Assembly: GCA_959606705.1 (NCBI GenBank)
Contig: CAUHLX010000193.1
Location: 1 to 5,564, forward strand
DNA: 5,564 nt
Source of the DNA: an uncultured Bacillota bacterium
GTDB taxonomy: Bacteria > Bacillota > Clostridia > Peptostreptococcales > Anaerovoracaceae
Reading direction: 5' to 3'
A model generated the notes under the pieces. It did not search any database, was not told the origin of the DNA, and worked only from the letters and a program-made list of their open reading frames with translations. The position numbers and the translations under genes were made by a program. The first letter of the stretch is position 1. Each line of letters opens with the position of its first letter. Shown piece after piece: positions 1 to 4,648 of this stretch.

Positions 1-516
1 GATCTGGTCAGCGTAGCGGAGATTCATTACGAACCCCTGGGACTGTATCCCGGAAAGCGCGCCACGGTGGCGGAGCTTCAGGACGGCGATCAGATCGCGG
101 TACCTGCGGATACTTCAAATGAAGCTCGGGCGTTAAACTTGCTGCAGGATCAGGGAGTCATCAAGCTCAAGGACGGACTGGGACTGCTGGCTACAAAAAA
201 CGATATCATCGAAAATCCCCTCAATCTGGAGATCGTAGAAATGGAAGCGGCGCAGATTCCCAGAGCGCTGCAGGATGTGGCCATGGGCGTGATCAATGGC
301 AACTATGCGCTGCAGGCTAATCTGTCTGCGGATGAAAATGCCATCGCCACCGAAGGGGCGGATTCCTTTGCCACGGAGTTCCCCAATGTGATCGCGGTTC
401 GCGCCGGCGACGAGGAACGTCCGGAAATCAAGGCTCTGGTCAAGGCTATGACCTCGGAGACCGCTAAGAAGTATATGGAAGAGAAATACAAGGGAGCTGT
501 CATTCCGCTGTTCTAA
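1..516 (+). CDS. metQ: MetQ/NlpA-family methionine ABC transporter substrate-binding lipoprotein (C-terminal part)
   Basis: This is the 3' part of a gene that enters from the left edge in frame 1: 171 codons, then TAA at 514-516. Family members have about 270-290 residues, so the signal peptide, lipobox and first lobe are missing. Seen in the sequence: an HYEPLGLY stretch at window residues 9-16, IAVPADTSNEARALNLL at 32-48, LATKNDIIENP at 63-73, NGNYAL at 99-104, and the ending YKGAVIPLF. All are typical positions of the MetQ/NlpA (lipoprotein_9) family. The family binds L-methionine (some members other substrates) outside the membrane and delivers it to the MetI permease and MetN ATPase. The GTG at 67 is not the true start, because conserved family sequence continues in frame upstream of it. 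Methionine specificity is inferred from family likeness. The transporter partners and any SAM riboswitch or T-box leader would be off the window. Confidence 0.93.
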   Translation, partial: DLVSVAEIHYEPLGLYPGKRATVAELQDGDQIAVPADTSNEARALNLLQDQGVIKLKDGLGLLATKNDIIENPLNLEIVEMEAAQIPRALQDVAMGVINGNYALQANLSADENAIATEGADSFATEFPNVIAVRAGDEERPEIKALVKAMTSETAKKYMEEKYKGAVIPLF

Positions 517-536
517 AGAAGGCCGGAAACTCGCTT

Positions 537-572
537 AAAAAAGGCGGGTTCCGCCGAAAGGGCAGGACCCGC
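537..572 (-). terminator. Intrinsic terminator reading leftward, past the end of the ger operon
   Basis: The arms 544-552 (GCGGGTTCC) and 565-572 (GGACCCGC) pair with a single bulged T at 550. An inner GCC/GGC stem closes a short GAAAG loop. Read on the minus strand, the GC-rich stem is followed directly by C and six T (complement of the A-run 537-542), which is the classical intrinsic terminator form. On the plus strand the stem is followed by GAAAAAATC, with no U-tract, so it should not terminate metQ efficiently. A shorter alternative hairpin, GGCGG-GTT-CCGCC (543-555), uses the same left arm. The orientation suggests it ends the ger operon transcript about 265 bases after the last ger stop codon. 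The structure was judged by eye. Confidence 0.6.
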
Positions 573-594
573 GAAAAAATCTCAAAGGAAATTT

Positions 595-602
595 GGAGGT
601 GA
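595..602 (+). promoter_or_regulatory. Strong ribosome binding site that fixes the start of the 86-residue protein
   Basis: GGAGGTGA is an eight-base perfect match to the 16S rRNA anti-Shine-Dalgarno sequence. Eight bases lie between GGAGG and the ATG at 608. The site overlaps an in-frame TTG at 593, which rules that codon out as the start and supports ATG 608. Confidence 0.85.
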
Positions 603-607
603 CAGGA

Positions 608-868
608 ATGAATCATTTTCTGGAAAACTGGAACTACGGGAAACACGCCGCTGCCACCAGCGGGCTGTATCTGGGTCTGGCGGTTCTGGGCAACGCCATT
701 TTAGGCAAGAAAATTCCCGAGGACGAAAAGTCGCTTTGCCCGGTGGAAGTCTGCAAGCACATGACCAAGAGTCAGAAGATCTTCGATGGGATTCTGGCTG
801 GCTGCTATGCCGTGGACATGACCGTTACCTATTTTGTCATTCGTCATTTCCAAAAGCAATACAAATAG
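608..868 (+). CDS. Small membrane protein of unknown function, 86 residues
   Basis: I do not recognise this family. ATG 608 is chosen because a near-perfect Shine-Dalgarno site (595-602) sits eight bases before it. The protein has a hydrophobic segment at about residues 18-33 (SGLYLGLAVLGNAILG) and a second at about 58-78 (IFDGILAGCYAVDMTVTYFVI), so it is probably a two-pass membrane hairpin. The linker carries CPVEVC (Cys44 and Cys49), and a third Cys, Cys66, lies in the second segment. The C-terminus is basic (RHFQKQYK), which suggests a cytoplasmic tail. The gene lies 91 bp after metQ on the same strand, with no obvious promoter between them, so co-transcription by read-through is possible. 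Its last 32 bp overlap the 3' end of the convergent gerKB-like gene. I see no terminator after its stop. The coding call rests on the RBS, the intact frame and protein-like composition. Confidence 0.75.
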   Translation: MNHFLENWNYGKHAAATSGLYLGLAVLGNAILGKKIPEDEKSLCPVEVCKHMTKSQKIFDGILAGCYAVDMTVTYFVIRHFQKQYK

Positions 869-1748
869 AGTGAAAGCCTTCTTTCAGAAGCATGAGGAAC
901 ACTCCCGCCCGTAAAAATTCGGAGAACAGGAAGACCGCCAGCAGGAGGATCTCGATTCGTTCCAGATATTCCGCGCTGCGTGTCAGTCCCGGCGGATAGT
1001 ATACGGGATAGGTGAGAATTTCAAACACGTCCGGGCCCAAGGCCAGGATGGTGATGAGATAGGTCGCCGAAAGAAGAAGCGCGCTGAGAATCAAGCCCTT
1101 CGCCATCGCGGAAAAGATGGCGGGGGGCTTTTCGTATTCTTCCGAATCCCGCACCTTGAACTGCTGGCGCACCAGCGTCAGCAGAATGAGCCCTTCTCCC
1201 AGATAGAGCGCGAAGATGAGCCAGAGCATGGGCAGGAAGGTGCCGCCCAGGGTGGTTCCCGGACCATCACCGAAAGGATTCTCCAGGAAGTGAAAGTCTA
1301 TTTTCGTGGCGGCGGAAATGACCGAGACACACAGCAGAAAAAAGACGATGGGTGCCGCGATGCGGGAGAACCGTTCCAGCACGTGGATATCCTTAAGAGA
1401 GGCCCAAACCGCGACGAGAAGAACCGCGGCAGGCAGCAGGAAGCCGGGAGTATCGGGCATCACGCATATTTTGACGAAACGGGAGAAATAAAACAGACCG
1501 CTGATCCCTAAAAATACGGCCAGTATCATAAAGACCAGCCTTACTAATAGGTGAAGACGATGGGAGATCAAAAAACGGTCGTAAAGATAGAAGAAGGGGA
1601 GGACCATTAGGCTGGCAAAGGGAATGGCCAGCCAGATTCCTCGACTCAGCGGCAGGACGCTGCCGATAAAAAACAGAGGACTGAGGAAGAATAGGAAACC
1701 CAGAGCTTCCACATATCTGGGATGCTTTTGATGATCGAGCTTGGACAT
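837..1748 (-). CDS. gerKB: GerB-type spore germination permease subunit, unusually short
   Basis: This is the B subunit of a Ger-type germinant receptor, a member of the Spore_permease (GerAB) family in the APC superfamily, expected in the spore inner membrane. In B. subtilis receptors the B subunit is implicated in binding the germinant. The 303-residue protein is mostly hydrophobic, with about eight evident membrane segments (near residues 15-33, 37-57, 67-90, 102-117, 129-147, 170-193, 213-237, 262-288). Family-like landmarks are MPDTPGFLLP at 97-106, LERFSRIAAP at 124-133, YPVYYPPG at 247-254 and EYLERIEIL at 260-268. Typical members have about 360 residues; the shortfall seems spread over the N-terminus and loops, with no frameshift seen. 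The ATG at 1748 has GGAGG at 1756-1760, seven bases upstream, inside the end of the C-subunit gene, whose stop lies 1 bp away, so translation is probably coupled. The symbol reflects family and A-C-B gene order, not proven orthology. The germinant is unknown. Confidence 0.88.
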   Translation of the reverse strand: MSKLDHQKHPRYVEALGFLFFLSPLFFIGSVLPLSRGIWLAIPFASLMVLPFFYLYDRFLISHRLHLLVRLVFMILAVFLGISGLFYFSRFVKICVMPDTPGFLLPAAVLLVAVWASLKDIHVLERFSRIAAPIVFFLLCVSVISAATKIDFHFLENPFGDGPGTTLGGTFLPMLWLIFALYLGEGLILLTLVRQQFKVRDSEEYEKPPAIFSAMAKGLILSALLLSATYLITILALGPDVFEILTYPVYYPPGLTRSAEYLERIEILLLAVFLFSEFLRAGVFLMLLKEGFHSICIAFGNDE

Positions 1749-1749
1749 C

Positions 1750-3033
1750 TTAGTTCCTCCCTTCTAGAATTTGTCCCGCCGTAGTTTCGCCGGGATCCAG
1801 ATAAATCTTTGTGGAAACCGTTACGTTCAGCTTTGGAAAGCCTTGAGTGTTCCAGTCCTCGCGCACTTCTTTCCAGCGTTCCGGAGACTGTTTGCGAATG
1901 ACTTTCCCAAAGCCGAAGAGATCGCTTTGGATTTCCTTTTGCACGCGGGTAATTAAATTGAGACAGTCCTCGTCGATGGCGGCTTCGATTTGAGCGGCGG
2001 CTTTTTCACGCTGGGCTTTGGTGTCCAGAGACCCGCCCTTCATCTGAGAAACCGAAGCTCCGGCGGTGATTTCCACCTCAATGGAAAGCTCGCCGTGGGA
2101 AAGGTGGGGAATCACCTTGGTGCGGCTGTTATTGATATCTATGGAAAGCATTTTCTCCGGCAGAGCCAGGTGAGCCCGCTCCAGCCGGTCCTGAAGGAAA
2201 AGCAGAGGTACGGTTTCGTCAGGCGAAAGGGTCCCTACCATTTTGTCACCTCGAAAAGCGGCGGTACCTGCGATTTCAGCCATTTGATCGTGGGATGAGG
2301 CGGAAGAGTCCGAGCCGGCGGCACCGGAGGTTCCGCCGGCAGCGGCGGAGGCGGAATCGGAGCCTTCGGACGAAGTGCCGGAGCCTTGAGCCTCATTTGA
2401 AGGATTCTGGTCGTCGGCGTGGGCCACGGACCGCTCTCGAACCATGGGAATGGTCATCTCCACGCCATCTGTGTTCAACTGGTCGATGGCTTGATAGACC
2501 TTGAGCGGGGCGGCGCCGGCGCTTTCCAGATCCGTTTTCAGCATTTCCTCCAGATCGAAGGCTTTGATGTTGGTGGAAGCGGTGGAAAGATCCAGCACAC
2601 TTCCGGCGTCCGGCAGGTCGGACACCAGCAAATCGATGGAGAGTCGAGCCTTATAATTGCGGATCACGTAGTCCAGGAGGGAACCGATGCCCTGTTCTCG
2701 AGCCAGATCTTGACTGATGATGAACACCTTGGCATGGCTCCAATAAGCCTTGCGGCTGTCGGTAAAGCTGCAGTTTTGAATCGCGTCGGCTACGGTCAGG
2801 CCGCTGGCCTGGATTTTTTCGGTCTCGCTGCCGCCCTCGGACAAGCTGGCGTTTTTGTTGACGATTTCCGCGGAGACCTGGTATTGACCGGTACGGGGGT
2901 CGCGGTCGAAGCCGGCGCCCGAGATAATGGCCATGTCGTTGATTTCCCTGGACCCCAGACAGCCGGTGGAGAGGAACATCACCAGAAGGAGAGGAAGGAG
3001 ACAGAGCGTTTTTTTATTCGTTCCCGTTTTCAT
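1750..3033 (-). CDS. gerKC: Ger(x)C-family spore germination lipoprotein (receptor C subunit)
   Basis: This 427-residue protein is the lipoprotein subunit of a Ger-type receptor, anchored on the outer face of the spore inner membrane. The N-terminus has Lys7-Lys8, a hydrophobic core at about 10-21, and the lipobox LSTGC with Cys25 as the likely lipidated residue. After it comes SREINDMAIISGAGFD (28-43), the family signature after the lipobox. The N-terminal domain runs to about 200. A middle section resumes with GTAAFRGDKMVGTLSPDET (256-274), and the C-terminal domain ends with SDLFGFGKVIRKQSPERW (370-387) and NVTVSTKIYL (403-412), as in GerAC proteins. Residues 206-249 are an atypical Ser/Gly/Ala-rich insert. 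The ATG at 3033 lies within the last 20 bp of gerKA. AGGAGG (3045-3050) is 11 bases upstream, inside gerKA, pointing to coupled translation. Receptor membership is well supported; paralogue naming rests on gene order. Confidence 0.92.
   Translation of the reverse strand: MKTGTNKKTLCLLPLLLVMFLSTGCLGSREINDMAIISGAGFDRDPRTGQYQVSAEIVNKNASLSEGGSETEKIQASGLTVADAIQNCSFTDSRKAYWSHAKVFIISQDLAREQGIGSLLDYVIRNYKARLSIDLLVSDLPDAGSVLDLSTASTNIKAFDLEEMLKTDLESAGAAPLKVYQAIDQLNTDGVEMTIPMVRERSVAHADDQNPSNEAQGSGTSSEGSDSASAAAGGTSGAAGSDSSASSHDQMAEIAGTAAFRGDKMVGTLSPDETVPLLFLQDRLERAHLALPEKMLSIDINNSRTKVIPHLSHGELSIEVEITAGASVSQMKGGSLDTKAQREKAAAQIEAAIDEDCLNLITRVQKEIQSDLFGFGKVIRKQSPERWKEVREDWNTQGFPKLNVTVSTKIYLDPGETTAGQILEGRN
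2287..2418 (-). other. Low-complexity Ser/Gly/Ala-rich linker inside GerKC
   Basis: Residues 206-249 of the GerKC-like protein consist almost entirely of Ser, Gly, Ala, Thr, Asp, Glu, Asn and Gln (for example SGTSSEGSDSASAAAGG). They contain no aromatic residue and no Leu, Ile or Val. The stretch joins the N-terminal domain to the part that begins EIAGTAAF. It should be a flexible, hydrophilic, extended linker on the outside of the spore inner membrane. Most Ger(x)C proteins I know have only a short loop here. Confidence 0.8.
2314..2340. repeat. 8-bp perfect GC-only inverted repeat in the linker coding region
   Basis: GCCGGCGG (2314-2321) and CCGCCGGC (2333-2340) are perfect reverse complements separated by 11 bases. 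The repeat lies in the Gly/Ser/Ala-coding part of gerKC. It could form a stable mRNA hairpin, but no U-tract follows on either strand, so it is not a terminator. It may simply reflect Gly (GGC) and Ala (GCC) codon runs. Confidence 0.45.
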
Positions 3034-4528
3034 CGAATTCCGTTCCTCCTTCCTGAGGCGGGATCTGGCGTTTCCGGTTTTCCGCGATGTAGGCGGGCCG
3101 CAGGATCATCTTCCGCCAGGGTGCCCGAATGATGGTGTCTTTGAACTGCTGGGATTTGGTCCGAGCTAGGGACGAGGTGTAGGGGATTCCGAAGGACTGC
3201 AGGGAAGACAGATGGATCAGCAGACCGATCACCCCGAATAGATAACCGAAGATCCCCAGAAACGAAGCCAGAATCAGCCAGAGCAGACGAAGCAGGATGA
3301 CCGGACTCTTCAGATGGGGGATCATCAAGCCCGTAATTCCGGTGAAGGCCACGATGATCACCGCCGGGATACTCACCAGCTTGGCTTCCACCGAAGCCTG
3401 CCCTAGGACCAGCCCGCCTACGATGGAAAGGGTCTGGCCGAAGCTCGCCGGAACCTTGGAGCCGCCTTCTCGGATCAGCTCGAAGGCCAGGATCAGGATG
3501 ATCATTTCCAACAGGGTTGGAAAAGGCAGACCCAGCCTGGATTCCGAGATATTCAGAAGAAATCGGGTAGGCAGCAGCTCCTGATGAAAGGTGACCAGGG
3601 ACAGATAGACCGCGGGCAGGGACAGCGTGATGAAAAAACCGACGATCCGCAGGAGTCTTCCAAAGGAACCATAGAAAAAGCTGTTGTAATAATCATCGTT
3701 GAACTGAAAGTATTCGATAAAGAAAAAGGGCGCGGTAAGCACTACCGGACTGCCGTCCACCAGCACGGCCACCCGCCCCTCCAGCAGCTTAGCCGCGGCC
3801 ACATCCGGACGCTCCGTGGAACCGGTGGTCTTGAAGGGAGAATAGGGAGAATCCTTGATCAGCTCTTCCACATAGTTGGTATCCAAAATCCCGTCGATGC
3901 GGATCTGATCCAGCCGCCGTTCCACCTCGGCCAGAATCTCCGGCTTGACGATTCCCTCGATATAGCACACTGCGATTTTGGTCTGGGTCTGCTTTCCCAG
4001 GGTTTTAAAATGGAATTTCAGATCCGGGTTGCACAGCTTTCTGCGAATCAGAGAGAGATTGATCAACAGAGCTTCCGTGAAGCCCTCCCGAGGTCCCTGA
4101 AGAACGTTTTCCGAGGGCGGTTCCGAGATCGAGCGCATGGACCAGCCTCTGGTGGACAGGGACAGAGCGGCGGCCACACCGTCGGACAAGAGAATGGAGT
4201 TTCCGGACAGCAGCTCCGAAAGCAGCTGATCCACATCTTTTACCGGAATGATATCGTTGGTAAACAGCACCTGCTCCGACAGGTCTTTGAGAATATCGGG
4301 GGAGCGGTGAAGATGCTTGTTCAGCATAATGGGTTCGATAATATGCTCGTTGACCAGAATGTTGTTGACCATTCCGTCCACGAAAAAAAGACAGCATTTG
4401 ACCCGAGGGTTCTGCTGGTTTTGAAAAGGCCTTATTTTAATGGTAGTATCTTTTCCGAAGATTTCCTTCAGCATGCTGATATTCTGCTCCAGAGACTGGA
4501 CCAGAAAACGAGTTTGCTTTTGATTCAT
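3014..4528 (-). CDS. gerKA: GerA-family spore germination protein (receptor A subunit)
   Basis: This complete 504-residue protein is the large A subunit of a Ger-type germinant receptor, made in the forespore and placed in the spore inner membrane. Residues 1-280 form the soluble N-terminal region. It carries the GerA-family motifs GPREGFTE (145-152), INLSLIRRKL (156-165), ERPD (239-242), LLEGRVAVLVDGSP (248-261). The membrane region follows, with hydrophobic stretches near 292-311, 338-352, 364-379, 384-404 and 410-440. It contains LLPTRFL (318-324), FELIREGG (349-356), GQTLSIVGGLVLGQA (364-378) and FGIPYTSSLA (446-455). A hydrophilic tail ends in EFDENGNE. Length matches the family (about 480-540). 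The start is ATG 4528; GGAG (4541-4544) lies 12 bases upstream, slightly far but within an AGGAAGGAG stretch. It is first in the A-C-B operon, overlaps gerKC by 20 bp, and has a candidate sigma-G promoter upstream. The germinant cannot be inferred. Confidence 0.95.
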   Translation of the reverse strand: MNQKQTRFLVQSLEQNISMLKEIFGKDTTIKIRPFQNQQNPRVKCCLFFVDGMVNNILVNEHIIEPIMLNKHLHRSPDILKDLSEQVLFTNDIIPVKDVDQLLSELLSGNSILLSDGVAAALSLSTRGWSMRSISEPPSENVLQGPREGFTEALLINLSLIRRKLCNPDLKFHFKTLGKQTQTKIAVCYIEGIVKPEILAEVERRLDQIRIDGILDTNYVEELIKDSPYSPFKTTGSTERPDVAAAKLLEGRVAVLVDGSPVVLTAPFFFIEYFQFNDDYYNSFFYGSFGRLLRIVGFFITLSLPAVYLSLVTFHQELLPTRFLLNISESRLGLPFPTLLEMIILILAFELIREGGSKVPASFGQTLSIVGGLVLGQASVEAKLVSIPAVIIVAFTGITGLMIPHLKSPVILLRLLWLILASFLGIFGYLFGVIGLLIHLSSLQSFGIPYTSSLARTKSQQFKDTIIRAPWRKMILRPAYIAENRKRQIPPQEGGTEFDENGNE

Positions 4529-4560
4529 GTTTGTTTACGTCTCCTTCCTCTGTTTCCCAG

Positions 4561-4578
4561 GTATCGGTTAGTATCGGT
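4561..4578. repeat. Direct repeat GTATCGGT, 10-bp period, over the ger promoter
   Basis: GTATCGGT occurs at 4561-4568 and again at 4571-4578, so the two copies are one helical turn apart. They overlap the predicted -10 element and start-site region of the ger operon. This geometry suits two copies of a DNA-binding protein on one face of the helix, but no regulator is known from the sequence and chance cannot be excluded. Confidence 0.5.
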
Positions 4579-4598
4579 ATTTTTCCTGCATTTCATTC
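4569..4598 (-). promoter_or_regulatory. Candidate sigma-G (forespore) promoter for the ger operon
   Basis: Read on the minus strand, GAATG (4598-4594) fits the sigma-G -35 consensus GHATR. Eighteen bases later GATACTA (4575-4569) fits the -10 consensus CATNHTA at six of seven positions; only the leading C is replaced by G. The predicted start is near 4562, leaving a leader of about 33 bases before ATG 4528. The B. subtilis gerA, gerB and gerK operons are sigma-G dependent, so position and type agree with the genes downstream. The match was made by eye. Confidence 0.6.
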
Positions 4599-4614
4599 TT
4601 TTTTTCTGTATGAT
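4586..4614 (+). promoter_or_regulatory. Weak candidate housekeeping promoter for the DUF5685-like gene
   Basis: TATGAT at 4609-4614 differs from the sigma-A -10 consensus TATAAT at one position. The hexamer 17 bases upstream (CTGCAT, 4586-4591) is a poor -35. A second AT-rich -10 alternative is TATATT at 4623-4628. The region overlaps the upstream part of the divergent ger promoter. This is an inference from position and one fair element. Confidence 0.25.
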
Positions 4615-4648
4615 GGCTTTAATATATTCAAAGGGTAGGTTAAGATCG

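Noticed and set aside
67..516. Open frame beginning at GTG 67 as a complete 149-residue gene
   Set aside because: Conserved MetQ sequence (HYEPLGLY) is in the same frame upstream to the window edge, so the GTG is internal to a larger gene.
544..572. The same hairpin as a rightward terminator of metQ
   Set aside because: On the plus strand it is followed by GAAAAAATC rather than T residues; the U-tract exists only in the leftward direction.
593..607. TTG 593 as the start of the small membrane protein
   Set aside because: The TTG overlaps the Shine-Dalgarno site itself; ATG 608 has ideal spacing.
871..890. Hairpin TGAAAG-CCTT-CTTTCA just after the small gene as a terminator
   Set aside because: The stem is only 6 bp and AT-rich, with no U-tract on either strand, and it lies inside gerKB coding sequence.
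1990..2504. Plus-strand open frames opposite gerKC, including an Arg-rich one at 2295-2504
   Set aside because: These are shadows of the gerKC coding strand; the Arg-rich composition is the reverse reading of the Ser/Gly/Ala linker.
2419..3132. 237-residue open frame on the plus strand
   Set aside because: It lies opposite gerKC and gerKA, has no family resemblance and no RBS, and is explained by the codon bias of the real minus-strand genes.
4005..4397. 130-residue minus-strand open frame inside gerKA
   Set aside because: It is a same-strand alternative frame within a well-supported GerA protein, with composition unlike a real protein.
1..4528. Methionine as the germinant, because metQ lies near the ger operon
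   Set aside because: The genes are on opposite strands, separated by another gene, with no sequence evidence for shared function.
4585..4598. Sigma-F promoter for the ger operon
   Set aside because: The -10 region lacks the GG motif upstream of the core that sigma-F favours, and the sigma-G elements with 18-bp spacing fit better.
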